Shown: in pieces, positions 20,931-32,994 of the stretch
How the letters are laid out: the number at the start of each line of letters is the position of its first letter
How positions within the stretch are numbered: position 1 is the first letter of the stretch
Assembly (NCBI GenBank): GCA_029959085.1
Contig: JARWIR010000002.1
Span: 32,699,733-32,763,732 of the forward strand
Reading direction: 5' to 3'
DNA length: 64,000 nucleotides
Origin: Nemophila menziesii
Lineage: Eukaryota; Streptophyta; Magnoliopsida; Boraginales; Hydrophyllaceae
Notes under the pieces: model-generated
Databases searched by the model: none
What the model was told of the DNA's origin: nothing
The model's input: only the letters and a program-made list of their open reading frames with translations
Program-made: the position numbers and the translations under genes

Positions 20931-23042
20931 ATTTTTTTTAGGGTTTGAAGAAAGAGGTTAGTATATAGCTACGAATTTTCAATCCTTAAGCCTCTATTTC
21001 TTCTCCAAACCTCTCCAAACTCCATTAAAGCTCCAGCAAACCTTCACTTAACATCAAAACACTACCCAATCACCATAAATTCACATCCAAATCCATCCTA
21101 CACTCCTATAAACAAAATCTACCCACCCAAATCATTCCAAAACACATAGAATCGAAGAATCAAAACCAAAATTTTCCAATTTCTTAAATCCTTCTCATCC
21201 ATGTTAGAAAAGAAAACCAAAGAAAGGAATTGGGTGAGAGTAAGAGGAAAACAAGTGAAGCTCTAAGGGCATTAGTAGTTATCACAACACGAATTCGAGA
21301 AAGAAGTTAGAAAAAGGTATAAAAGATTTCTATAGTGTTGTTGATTGGGATGGAGCATAAGAGGATGTAAGGGAAAGCGAAATTGGTGATATAAGAAGTG
21401 TGCATACATGAAAAGCATTACACCCTTTTCCGGGTATTGATCATGCGAGGCAATAGCCTCGAAGAGTATGTTTTCTTTCTTCCTTACCATTTATCTATAT
21501 GCATTATCTGTTAAATTTTAATTTCTTTATTGAGTCTTTTCGAGTCGTGGGGACACGATCATTTTTATAGTTGGGGGGTGTGGGGATTCGTTGTCCCTCA
21601 TCTCCATTTTATGTGATTTACTGTTTTTTTAGAGAAATTTGAGATTTTGAAATTTTTAAGAGATGGATTAGATGTAGAGTGTGTTTAATAGCTTGAAAGC
21701 ATAAGCTTAGTAAGTTAATGATAGAAAGTAGTATGTTTATGAGCTATTATATTTGTATGCTTTGAGTATTTGCAGGAAAACACACATTGATAGTAAAGAA
21801 AAGATTAGTTAGCAATGCGATAGATAGTATGTTCAATCTCAAGGAGCCTTGCGTGGTGTGTAGGCCGTGAGATCCAAGCTAGTTGATAAACCCATTTAAT
21901 GAACGTGCTAAAGGTAAGAAAATGACGAAATTGCATAATTTAGAAAGTGATTAAGGCGGTTCTTTCATAAACCCTTTGTTGCCTTTTAGCTTGCTACCCG
22001 TTTATTATATTATATATCCTTCTTGGCCCCTTATAGCTTTTTTAAAGCCTTTTTATTAGCCACATTATATAAGCCATATCCCTTTAGATTATAGGACTTT
22101 TTTATATGACCCGCACTCGAATTGCGATTCATAGACAATTGTTTTAGAGCTTGAGTTTGGGGTGGTGGGTTCACCATTATGGGAAATATTATTGGGTTGG
22201 GATTTTTGAGCTTACTAATTGTTCTATGTTCTATATTTTGATGATGATTGTCAAGTTTATTATTTTGTAACCCTTTGTCTGGGTAAGAGTAAATGAAAAA
22301 AGCTGAAAAACATGAAAAGCATGAAAAGAAAGAAAAAATATATTAGAGAAAATAGAATGATATCTCAACATCAAAAAGAGAGTCATAGCTATACAAAAGA
22401 AAAAATTTGATATGAAATAAGTATAAATATTTGGACTAGAAAAGAGGAATTTTTATGTGAACATCTTTATGCTTTAATTGGGTTATTGGGGATGCTAATT
22501 AGTGCATCAGGGAATTCATTGGGTTGAATGACAACGTTTTAGAAACTCAAGCTCTACGGCAATTTTTTGATGGATAGTGAGGAGTGAGCCAAAAGCTCAC
22601 TCTAAATTATCCATATATACTTATCATACCGTGCGTGCCTAAGCCAACATTACAACTCTAAAGACCTTTTGATTCTTTGCTATGTAATCTATAAGTGATT
22701 GAAACGTTCGAGAGTAGTTAAGTGGATCTTTGGATACTAGTGAAGTTCGATGAACAATCTATATCTTCCTTAGTAATCTGAGAAAAAAATCCTCTCCTTC
22801 TTACATTTCTAAGCTAATCCAATCTTGAATTCAAAGGGTGTTGATTGTAGATATGACAAGTGTGAATGTACGTAGTTTGTAAATATTATTACATGAAATT
22901 TTCTATGTAGTTGCTTTGAGTTTATATATTCTGCTATCTTCTTTTTCTCTGTATTTAATTGACTTAGCTGATATTTTAGAGACTTCCCTATGTTCTTATT
23001 TTTTTATTGTATCGGGACGATACAACTTTGAGTTGGGGGTCT
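20931..23042 (+). other. ORF3 leader, deleted ORF3 and 3' UTR of element E
   Basis: The ORF3 leader homology covers about 20990-21190. About 270 bp of unplaced sequence follows, ending in GATCATGCGAGGCAATAGCCTCG, which matches the last codons of ORF3 in B and G; the remainder of ORF3 is deleted. From about 21465 the family 3' UTR follows to the polypurine tract GAGTTGGGGGTCT (23030-23042). No gene is supported. Confidence 0.7.
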
Positions 23043-25405
23043 TGATGTCTCCCTAATTTTTATAAATATAAACCCTTAGGAGACATCATTTTAGGTATAA
23101 AATGGTCTTTTTTATATCGAATTTTGTGCTTAATTCGTAATATTTCTATTTCTTGTCTTGATTTGATGATTTATTATATTTAGAGCATATTTGGTTTAAT
23201 TTGTGTGTTAATGTGAAGCTTTAAAGATATATAGAAATAAATTAGAATCCAAATCAATTATAAGAAGATAAAGAAAGAAGATCTTGAAGAAATCAGGAGA
23301 TAGAAGAAGGAAAAGATAAACTAGGAAAGTAAAAATTGCCAAATAAATCTGAAATTTACCAGCTACGTCCACAAAAGTGATCATAACTCAAGATTGGCTG
23401 GGAATTTGGAAGAATGGTCTAAAGGAAAGTTGTAGAGCTTTCCGAGAAGACCAGTTTCGATACAAAAAACACGTCAATCGGAGTTGAAACGAAGAAGTTA
23501 CGACCAAGACAAGACATCAACAGTTTCTTACCTTTTCTATATTTTAGGGTTACGAATTTGAGTTGGGCTTGGACTCTTTTACTTGATCCCTACTCTAAGA
23601 TTTCGACCTATAACCTATATATATCAGTTCTAAACCTTGTAAAATCATCCCTTGGTTGCATAAGCTTAATATACATACATAATTCATTATAGAAGCAATC
23701 AGGAGGATCTAGATGAGGAAAAAGCAAGAGGTAAAGCTTAACTACATCAATTCCACACTTCTCCATCTCTATTCTTTGGGTAAATTAGTATTAGATCTAT
23801 TTTGTGTATGAGGTATTTCTAAACTATTAATTTTTTTTTGACGCGGAAGGAGTTTCACAAGTTATACAAGTATTAATCGATCCCCAATTTTGGAAACCTA
23901 TCCTTCAACGTTGCCAGTGAGTCGTGAACTATAGTTGCCCTGTGTCTGGCTTCCTTAGCTATTCTGTCCGCTCGCCCATTGATCTTTGCGGGATGTGTTG
24001 AAAGAAAACCGGTCCAATCTCCATCGCCCGCTTTTTAATAACCTTGATCCATGGTTTGAGCCTCCAGTTAGCAGCCGATACTTGCTGTATACCTTGAATA
24101 ATCTCAAGGTTATCTGAGAAGATTGTCACCCCCGCGTGTTGTTTGTGGCTTGCTCTATCCAAGACATGAAGAATTGCCTGCGCCTCTCCTTGCACGCTCG
24201 AATTGCACATTGTAACACGTGAAAATTCAGTTTTGTGTCTTGTACCTTTATCAATCTGTACCGATGGTTGTGGGTATGTACGGTTGATCAAACGAGGCAT
24301 CACATGTGAATGCCACGTCCGTCCTTATTTCCAATTCACTTTCATCATCTCTTGTATGATTTGATGATGTGTTATTCTCCGTCCTACCCTTGGCCCATGC
24401 CTGTCCAAAGTGTTCAATCATAGTCTGGTTCGTTGTCCGAATAACGTCCGTCGGTTCGAATTGATAATTATTGTGCCTTCTGCGCATTTTTATTTTCCAG
24501 ATGTTCCAAATAATTAACAAGATATATGATGTAATTACCTCCTTTTGCCATCCACCCTTAACAAACGTTTCAATGATCTTAAGAATCCAGCTCCCCGAAT
24601 CTACGGTCTCTGGTTGGAACATTTATTCAAGAGTTTTTTTATGCATAATTTCTCTTTAGGATTGTAATTATAAGAACCATTGATTATTGTTTTTCTGTTT
24701 TAATTTGAATCTAGGATTTTAGTATTTAATTGAATTGGTTCTTAATTTCCATTGACTATATTATTGTGCTTGTTTACTATCATTGACGTCATGAATCAAA
24801 GATAGGTTTTAGTAATTAGGCTATTCACTTAGTGGAGAGTGATCATTCGACAGGGGGGGTTTAATTACAAAACTAGGATATAGATGCGTGGTATCCGTTA
24901 TTGACCGACAGGTCTGACTAACCACATAGCCAAAGAGGTAAAAGGACTTCACATACGAAGAGGCATATTCACCCATATATGGGTTTTTAGTACTTTAGGA
25001 TAGCTCCTAGGTCCACTCGACAGGGGCTAGGAGATTATAGAGTCCAGACTATTGTGAGATTTCCCATTCACCCTTATTCTTAGAAATCATAAATTCAATA
25101 GGATAAATTCATACTTGCATCTCCTTATTCTATTTGTAATTATTTATTGATTTTTTATTTTTTATTTATTTTATTTAGTTAATTATAAAACAAACTCCTT
25201 TGCTGCTTATCTTGGTAATTAAGACAATTAAAACTATCTATTCTAATATTGAACACGAATTCAGAATAACTACTTAAATCCCTGTGGAGACGATAATCCC
25301 GACGTTACTTATCTATTACTTGGAACGAACAGTACACTTACGGTCTATGGATCCTTTATTCTATTACTTTTATTGCTTTATTTTATAACACACTAGTACC
25401 CACCA
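23043..25405 (+). repeat. Right LTR of element E, interrupted by a LINE
   Basis: TGATGTCTCCC...ACCCACCA. Length is 2363 bp, or 1573 bp without the inserted LINE, the same as the left LTR. The two LTRs differ at roughly one base in ten by eye, so E is older than B. Confidence 0.85.
23829..24618 (-). mobile_element. 5'-truncated L1-type LINE, 790 bp
   Basis: It is inserted in the right LTR of E; the left LTR shows the uninterrupted site AAACTATTTATTCAAG. The minus strand ends in a run of nine A. It encodes the end of a plant L1 ORF2: a WNIWK segment and an RNase H-like domain with CDASF, QGEAQAILHVL and IFSDN supplying the acidic active-site residues, broken by one frameshift near 24300. The target duplication is short or imperfect (AACTATT against AACATT), so the exact edges are approximate. 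Confidence 0.82.
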
Positions 25406-25495
25406 CCAATGAATTCCTTGATGCACAATGATAGCATCCCCAACAACCCAATTAAATCATAACAATGCTCACATAAAAATTCCACTTTGCTGGTC

Positions 25496-25526
<31 letters not shown>

Positions 25527-26463
25527 TCTTTTCAAATCAATTTTTTTCTTTTGTATAGCTATGAATCTCTTTTTAATGTTGAGATATCATGCTATTTCTC
25601 CCATATATTTTTCTTTTCATGCTTTTCAGCTTTTCTTTTCCTGTAACTTTGGCAAGAGGTTACAATATAATACACTTGTGAATCATCAAAAATATATAGA
25701 ATAGAGCACAATTAATAAGCTCAAAAATTCCAAGCTCAATAACAATTCCCATAATGGTGGACCCACCAACCCAAACTCAAGCTCTAAAAAAATTGTCTAT
25801 GCATCGCGATTCGAGTGCGAGTCATATGGAAAAGTCCTATAATCAAAAGGGATATGTCTTATAATGTGGTTAATAAAGAGGTTTTAGAAAGGATAGAAGG
25901 GGCTGAGAAGGATGTAATATAATAATTTGGACAACAAGCTAAAAGGCAACAAGGGGCTTATGAAAGAACCGCCTTATTCACTTTCTAAACTATGCAATTT
26001 TGTTATTCTCTTACCTTTAGCACATTCATCAAATGGGTTTATCAAATAGCTTGGATCTTACGGCCTACACACCACTCATGGCTTCTTGAGATCGAATATA
26101 CTATCTATCGCATTGCTAACTAATCTTTTCTTTACTATCAATCTGTGTATTCTTGCAAATACTCAAAGCATACAAAATAAAGCATCTCATAAACATACTA
26201 CTATCTATCATTAACTTATTGAGCTTATACTTTCAAGCTATTAAACACACTCTATATCTAATTCCCATGTATCAAATTTTTTTATTTCTACCGAAAAACA
26301 GAAATTCACATAAAATGGAGATGAGAGACAACGAATCCCCACACCCCAAACTCAAAAATGAGACGTGTCCCTATGACTCGAAAAAGACTCTAAAACGAAA
26401 TTAACATAAGCAGATAAAGCATATACATAAATGGTAGGGAAGAAAGGGAACATACTCTCGAGG
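25406..26463 (-). other. 3' UTR of element F (partial)
   Basis: Reverse complement of the family 3' UTR. It holds a TA microsatellite (25497-25527) at the same relative place as in C and G. No gene is supported. The left edge CCAATGAATTCC marks the insertion point of the C/E complex. Confidence 0.75.
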
Positions 26464-27677
26464 CTATTGCCTCGCATTATCGATATCCAAGATAGGACTG
26501 GATCTTTCTTTAATTGCTCAAGGAGTGTCATGATGTGCACTTGATTAGCTTTGATTTGTGCCACATCATTGGCCAAGAAAGTATGAGCTGCTTCGACTTT
26601 ATTTAATCGCTCCTCCATCTTCTCTTGCTAAATATGATCCTTTTCTTCTTTTGAAACTTGCGTAACTCCCGCTACTCTCAAAACTGTCTTGATCCAATTG
26701 TGGTAAATATTGTTGATCATACTATACATTAGCTTCTCTTCTTTACCTGGAATCACACTTGCTTTCCAAACAAGACATGTGATCATAGTAGGATATTTCA
26801 AACTAATTAACGAAGTAGGAGAGACCTAAAATCACATCACCTCCTCAAAGATCACTTGTGCCACATCCACTTCTTTCCCTTTTAAAATACAATTCAACAA
26901 GATTGTGTTCTTCTTAGTTACCTTCGAAGTTCTCAGGTTTCCAAAGACAATTGTTGTAAGGAAATGGTGCCAAACTTTTGTATCCACTTGGAGGTATTTG
27001 TAAGGCCAAGGTGCCTTCAATTCTCCCTTATTTTCTTGCACTTTCTCCTTATCTAATACCTGCCCAAAAAGTAGATTCCAATGAAAAGTCTTGATATTCT
27101 CCACCGCTTCTCTATACTTACATGGTCCAACCAATTTCTTATTCTGGAAGTGGCTTCAAATATCTTCAACTGTAAAAGTGACTAACTTGCCTCTAACTTG
27201 AACACAACCATTACTATCTCGGCTAAATAGGCCTAAATAGAAATCGGAAACTAACTCTCTACATAAATTTGATCTCCACAACATGAATGTATACAAACCC
27301 AATCTATCACCCATCTCTATGAATCTCTTGTATTCACCTTCTTCAACTTCTTCTTCAAATACTCTATCATAAGACAAAGGAACTTTTGTTAAGTGTTCCT
27401 CTGCTAAAGCTAACATGGCCTTGGAAGCTTCGTTAATCTTTGGCACATGACTCTCGATTTGTAAAGGTTGTGGTGTCTTCCTTATTAAAGTTGAGATCTT
27501 TTTGCTTTTTGAATTTACCACAGCTAGCTTGCTTCCCTTTACTTTCTGTACCTGTTTTACCCTTTAAACTAGAACTTGAACTTTTCTCAATTGATTTCTT
27601 CTCACTAGAACCCAATTCCCGATTTTGATTCATATCATCTTCCTAACAGTAGATAATGTTTCTGTTCTTTTTGTCAT
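26464..27677 (-). pseudogene. Element F ORF3 (frameshifted)
   Basis: Pieces in several frames give MTKRTETLS, NRELGSSEKKSIEKS, a domain with LSYDRVFEEEVEEGEYKRF, LGLYTFMLWRSNLCREL and FYLGLFSRDSNGCVQVR, then PWPYKYLQVDTKVWHHFL and the coiled-coil end MEERLNKVEAAHTFL. These align along the whole of ORF3 in B. Frameshifts occur near 27640, 27440, 27150 and 26650. Confidence 0.8.
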
Positions 27678-28079
27678 CTCAATTGACCTCCAACTCAAAT
27701 CTTTAACCACTCTTGAAATTTGAAACTCTTGAATATAGGTTGAACAATCTTTATTTGGGTTAGGAAAGGTGTTACGAAGATGATTCTCTATATGGGTAGG
27801 ATGAATTCTTGTTTGATTGGTATGGATTGGATGAATTTTGGAAATTTAGGCTTTTGATTCTTGTATTCAAAGTGTTTTGATATGATTTGGGTGGTTTCAT
27901 CCTCTATAATGATGTGGAGAAAGGATTGGATGTAAAATTATGGTGATCGGGTAGTGTTTTGATGTTTGGTGATGTTTTGATGAAGCTTTAATGGAGTTAG
28001 GAGAGGTTTGTGGAAGAAAGAGAGGCTTGAGGATAGATACATTCGTGTAAAAACTAACCTCTCTTTTAAATCCCATCTT

Positions 28080-28440
28080 ATAACCCTTCAAAACTGGATC
28101 TGTCGGCGCCGTGCGGTGCACCAGACGTGAGGTGCGGTGTACCTGACTCGAGGGTTGAAAAACCGTCTTCGCGAGTTGTCGATACGGTTTTGGATAGCTG
28201 GTCTTATACCTCTCGAAATTGTACCGTATTGGAGAACCGTCACCACGGTTTTTGGTGGTGCGGTACACCGGAAGGTTGGTGCGGTGCACCAGACCCTTCT
28301 GCTGTTTAGACCGTATTCGCGCTACTCGATACGGTTTTGGTTCCTTCATCTCGGCAATATACCGTAGCGAAAACCGTCGCCACAGTTTTTGTCATGCGGT
28401 GCACCGGACCTCTCCTGCGGTGTACCGCAAGAATAGTCTG
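28080..28440 (-). repeat. Palindrome array of element F (TGCGGTGCACCGGA type)
   Basis: Three pairs near 28109-28146, 28258-28294 and 28395-28431, each pair 6-10 bp apart, with pair spacing about 140-150 bp. Examples are GTGCGGTACACCGG with GTGCGGTGCACCAGA, and TGCGGTGCACCGGAC with TGCGGTGTACCGCA. Between pairs the motif AACCGT...ACGGTTTT recurs. The palindrome type resembles that of N, not that of neighbouring E. Confidence 0.82.
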
Positions 28441-28580
28441 GTTTTTGCAGAATTTCCGTCTTTCTTTTCCTAACTTGATTTCTCAAGTACATGAACATCA
28501 TAAAAACTCATACCTTTGTCAATAATGCAATATCGAGCAAAAACAAAATTTAAAGACATAAAAGCATAGAAAAAATTGCG

Positions 28581-28614
28581 AGTTGTCTCCCGTGCAACAC
28601 TTTTATTTAACGTC
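28581..28614 (-). other. Conserved post-gene motif of element F
   Basis: The minus strand reads GACGTTAAATAAAAGTG followed by GGGAGACAAC, just after the integrase-tail remnant. Confidence 0.65.
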
Positions 28615-28631
28615 TTTTAAAGTTAGAAGTG

Positions 28632-28901
28632 TTACCTCTATCAAGATTTGCGAATATAGCTTCCCCAGCAACGAGCAAGGCTATGAACGTCTACTAACCT
28701 TCGTTTAATGCCCCTCTTGGGCCTGATCTCTATCATCTTAGCTGTAACAACCTCAGTGATTACAAATGGTCCCATTCACGAGTCATTGTGACTGTGTGGC
28801 CTATTCTCTAGTTTGTGGGCTTTCCATACAACCTCATGGCCGACCCCAAACTCAGTCTTCGACTCAGTATCCATAGGCTTTGCGTGGATCTTTTCTGGAA
28901 T
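28632..28901 (-). pseudogene. Integrase-tail (GPF/Y-like) remnant, element F
   Basis: The minus strand gives traces of EFGVGHEV, KPTN/ENRPHS and the closing KRRLVDVHSLARCWGSYIRKS, matching the intact tail of G. It is decayed by frameshifts and stops. Confidence 0.65.
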
Positions 28902-29324
28902 CTAACTTCCTCGGTTTCTTTCCCAAGACATGGAATATCTCGGACATATTTTTAGCATGAAGGGTAACTGCCCTTCCTGGAAGTTGATTATGCTCTGACT
29001 TGTAGCCATGAAGGGTCTTCCAAGTATGATTAGAACCTGCTTATCTAAATCAAACTCAAGTATAACAAAGTTAGTAGGGATGGTGATATTACTTGTTCGG
29101 ACGTGTACGTCTTCCACTGTTCCCCATGTCTTGGTAACTAAATTGTCAGCAAACTGCAACTTCACAGGAGCTTTTGCTGCTTTTTGAAGTCCAAGTCTAT
29201 CGAACACGGACTTGGGCATAAGATTCACACATGAACCCACATCAAAAATAGCTTTCTTCTTGAGCATACCATTTATTTGAATAGGACGATTAAAGCTTCC
29301 TGGATCTTTAAGTTTTAATGGCAA
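28902..29324 (-). pseudogene. Element F protease region
   Basis: 140 codons similar to the retropepsin-like domain of Athila pol: PLKLKDPGSFNRPIQI, FDVGSCVNLMPKSVF (catalytic Asp in DVG, where most family members have DLG), VEDVHVRTSNITIPTNFVIL and IILGRPFM. The frame then shifts. In F and G this domain is the only enzyme left. Confidence 0.78.
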
Positions 29325-29363
29325 CTCTTTCTCTACTTTTCTCGTGTCTCTCTCAGTATGAGC

Positions 29364-30092
29364 CTAAGTATCTTTCTTGGCTACTACACTCCCTTCTTTC
29401 TCTGGAATAACTTGCATAAAAACTTTTTGCGATGTAAGCCCTTTCTTTGCAATCTCAAGCATTTGGGCGTTGACGTTTTCCAGAGTATACGCCTCTACAA
29501 ATGTCTTGAGTTCAATGTCTACCTTCAGATTTATATCAGGAATAATTGTTGACATTGTTTGAACAACTGGTGGCAAATCCACCTTCTCTTCTTCTTTCTT
29601 TTCTTGCACATCAGGTGCAACTTAATCTTTCAGCTCTTTTTAGGCTTCTTCCTCTTTCTCTTTAGCTCTAGCAGCTTGTAACACCATAACATATCTAATA
29701 TCTTCTTTCCTGTCTCTCAGAAGTTGTATAAATTCAGATTTTTTGGATGAATCTTCATCTTCAGAATAGTCAAAGTCTTCGGGGCTAGACTTGGTTGGTT
29801 CTTCTCCAGTTTCTGGAACTTCCACGGCAATTTCTGCAGCATGTGGTAATTCCTTATTCTCTTCAATTTCAAGGCAAATAGCCTTACATGCTTCGAACCC
29901 AAAATTGGCATCACCACCTTCGATAGCTTTCAATTGTTTCACTTCCACAATATTTGTTAAAACTTTACTTAATTGCTCGACTTGCGGAACTGAAATTTGA
30001 ATTGAAGCTTCTTGTTCTCTCAACTTCTCATTCTGTGCATTCATGTTGGTTGTCATCAGATCCATGAAATTCTTTAATTGTTTATCACTCAC
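29364..30092 (-). pseudogene. Element F acidic linker between Gag and protease
   Basis: Two frames (30092-29640 and 29609-29364). It starts with an amphipathic coiled-coil-like stretch (QLKNFMDLMTTNMNAQNEKLREQEA), then FEACKAICLEIEENKE, a strongly acidic stretch and KEKEEEA. It ends in TFVEAYTLENVNAQMLEIAKKGL and SQKVFMQVIPEKE, shared with E and G. A, K and N lack this segment. No known domain recognised. Confidence 0.65.
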
Positions 30093-30109
30093 AACTCCCT
30101 CTTGAAGGT

Positions 30110-31374
30110 ATTGTGCAAAGCTTTCTAAGCTAAAGTATCGGTATATGCATCATTAGCAGGTTGTTGTAGTGGAGCAGGTCGATTATAATTCGGATTCCCT
30201 TGATACGGAGCTTGACCTCTTGGTTGGTAAGAGTTATTCTGGGGACGAGGTTGATAGTTACCTGGATTAGCGCCCCCCTGTGGATTTGAATACTGCACAC
30301 CCGGATGATTCCTGTTACCAAATTGATAATTTCCTCGGTTGGATATGAAATAAACAGATGCTGGATTTCCTTCACACTCTTCCCATGTATGATTAGGTAC
30401 CTCACACTTTGGACAACCTTGTGACTCTTGCACTACATTTGTTGTGACTAAATTCTTCTGCATCTCAAGCTTAATCTCTTTGATTTGTTTTTCTAATGCA
30501 GCAAATTAAGTTTAGTTCACAGTTTCTGCATCTAATCGAAGCGTACCTCTAGTGTTTGTAACAGGAGCTCGCGAAAGTGGCCAACTCTGTTTCTATTATA
30601 CGTTTCATACCTTCGGCCGCTTCTGTAGGATCTATGGACACAAAACCTCCCTTTCCAAGATTATCTACCCTCAGTTTACTTTCGACATTGATACCTTGAT
30701 AGAATATAACTAACTACAAAGACGGGGTATAACCATGGAGTGGACATCTAGCTAACTTTTGTTGAAACCTTGTCCATGTGTCTCCTACTTCTCCATTCTC
30801 TTGGCAAAACTTAACAAGCTCGCTCTGATCTTTGAGTCTCATACTCTTTGGATGAAAATAGTTAAAGAATACGGCTTGAAGTTCTGTCCAATTAGTAATT
30901 GTACCTGATGGTTGTCTATCTAGCCAATCACCAGCTTTGTTGGTCAGAAAGAACAAAAACATGTGACAATACAGTTGCTCGTGTGTAATGCCTAGAGTAT
31001 TGTAGGCATAAAAAATCTGCATAAACTTCTGAATTGCTCTTGCCGGATCTTGTATTGCTGCACCACTATAGAGTCTAAAATTCTAGAATTGACTAAGCAT
31101 ACCCGGATCGGGTATGAACTTGATATTCTGGATCTCTAGAGGACGATAATCTAATGGTTGAACTCGAAAAGGTGCTCCCAAGCCTGGGATATCTTGTTCA
31201 AGCCTGTTGTTGTTTCTATTATCTTCCCGTGGTGGTGGTGGCATATGTCCTAAAGGACCAAGTGGAGGATCCACTAGTGGTGGATCTTATAGTTCTGGCA
31301 TCTCTCTTCTTCGTTCTCTCTTCTCTCAAGCGTCTGTTATAAGCTGTGAAACACCTTTTGGGTTCCGCAAGCAT
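30110..31374 (-). pseudogene. gag: Element F gag (disrupted)
   Basis: From an ATG at 31374, pieces match Gag of G throughout: NRRLREER, PLDYRPLEIQNIKFIPDPGML, QIFYAYNTLGITHEQLYCHMF, DWLDRQPSGTITNWTELQAVFF, a CCHC zinc knuckle (CPKCEVPNHTWEEC) and an Asn/Gln/Pro-rich end. Frameshifts and stops near 31080, 30715 and 30500 prevent one product. Confidence 0.83.
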
Positions 31375-31490
31375 GCACTGCAAACCTGAAAGAGACTAAA
31401 ACAAACCAAAAGTGTAAAACTGGAAAGATAAAAATAACTACAAACTACTACTACCAAAAATAAATAACCCACACGCTAACGAGACACAAG

Positions 31491-31508
31491 TCCCCGGCAG
31501 TGGTGCCA
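31491..31508 (-). other. Primer-binding site, element F
   Basis: The minus strand reads TGGCACCACTGCCGGGGA. Compared with B it has two G-to-A-type changes at CpG positions, typical of decay of methylated DNA. Confidence 0.85.
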
Positions 31509-31514
31509 AAAACT

Positions 31515-32994
31515 TGGTGTCGCCTAAGGTGTGATAAAATAAAAGATAAAATAAAGCAATAATCACCCTAGATTAAACACGGTGCTGCACGTATTACAGG
31601 ACGTATGCAACTTCTAATGACAAGAAGATTCGTTCCTCAGAGACTTAAGTGTGTTATGATTATGGGTAAATAAATAAGAGTAGCAATTAATAATTGAAAG
31701 ACAGAAAACAAAGATGATTGATGGAGAGATTAATGATTAACTAAATAAAATAAAAGATAATAAAATAAATGTGAGAGAATAAGATAAGGGAATATAGCTC
31801 AGGTTTTACTCGTATGCACTAATCCTTCTATTTCTTCAATTAGTTACTAAGGGTGACAATAGCTTTTAGATTAGTAGTCAGGATTCTAAATTTCTCCCTA
31901 CCCCCGTCAGGGTGGACTTGGCTGGCGACCTCACAATCACGAGGGGACTTAAAAAGGGTGCTCCTACGCCACTAGGATCCTAAATAAGAATGGCGTTCTA
32001 ATGTTGATCGGTGATTAAATCAAACCCTAATGACATTCTGGTTAGGCAAGCCCGTTAGGATCACTACTGCACACTAGACGTTTATGTGGTGTTTCAATAA
32101 TTAGACACCCCTTCCAGGTGACCATCTAACTACTATTAGCACAACCCTAAATTGATCAAGTTTAAGGCAGACAATAAATCAAAACACATAAAACGAATAT
32201 ATGGTTAAGCAGCTAGAATCAATTTAAAATAATTTTCCCAAAGAAACATAGAGATAAGAAAATAGAGTTCATAGATTATACATATGCAAAACCCAAGTTA
32301 TGGAAAAATTAGTTCATACTAGGCATAAATAAACTAAAAGAAAGATACATATTGTCAACTTTCTCTAAGGATTGATCTCTAATGATGCATAAACTTAAGG
32401 ATGGGAAAGGACATGTTTACAATAGTTAAAGGGTGTATTTGTAGGAGTCTAGGAAGCCCTGATTCGTTTTTTTGGAGTGGAAGACAAGTAATTGGACTTC
32501 TAGTCCAACTCAATTTCGTAACCCTAAAATATAGAAAAGGTAATAAATTGTTGATGTCTTGTTTTTTACAGAAATTCTTCAATATCTCTCTGATTGACGC
32601 GTTCTTTATATCGTAACAGACCATTCTTCCAAATTCCTAGCCAATCTTGAGTTATGTTCACTTTAATGGACTTATCTGCTGAAATTCAGATTTACTTGCC
32701 AACTTTTCTTTTCCAATTTTATCTTTTCCTTCCTTTATCTCCAATTTCCATCATTATCTTCTTTCCTTTATCTCTTGGAATTGATTTGGCATCTAATTAA
32801 TTACCATATATCTTTAAAGATTCACAATTAACAAACAATTAAACCAAATATGCTCTAAAAATAATAAATCATCAAATCAAGACAAGAAATAAAAAAATAC
32901 AATAATTCTAATAAAAATAGAGTATAACTTCCTAATAATTCCTAAAATTGATGTCTCCAACTAAGATTAAATCATCACAAATGGGGAGATGTTA
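31515..32994 (-). repeat. 5' LTR of element F
   Basis: About 1480 bp. The minus strand ends TTAGGCGACACCA next to the primer-binding site and begins near TAACATCTCCCCATTTG, a mutated form of TGATGTCTCC. Its fold-back partner GGAGACATCA is still seen at 32949-32958. No gene is supported inside. Confidence 0.82.

Larger units (their letters stand above)
17659..25405 (+). mobile_element. Element E: non-autonomous Athila-derived element, tandem with C
   Basis: The order is LTR (17659-19231), a 100-bp piece of 3' UTR-like sequence, a gag-linker ORF (19346-20230), an integrase-tail remnant (20231-20465), the conserved motif, a palindrome array, ORF3 leader, a nearly complete ORF3 deletion, 3' UTR and LTR (23043-25405). 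No normal primer-binding site follows the left LTR, and gag capsid, protease and pol core are missing. With C upstream sharing the central LTR, the arrangement looks like a product of unequal recombination between related elements. The right flank CCAAT (25406-25410) belongs to element F. Confidence 0.78.
25406..32994 (-). mobile_element. Element F: non-autonomous Athila-derived retrotransposon (3' end cut by C/E)
   Basis: On the minus strand: 5' LTR (32994-31515), primer-binding site (31508-31491), gag, acidic linker, protease, integrase-tail remnant, conserved motif, palindrome array, ORF3 and 3' UTR. It is truncated at 25406, where the C/E complex is inserted; the remainder and its 3' LTR should lie left of the window. 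It has no reverse transcriptase or integrase core, the same layout as G. All reading frames are broken. It is itself inserted in the CACTA-like region, with expected duplication CCTGC at 32995-32999. Confidence 0.85.
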
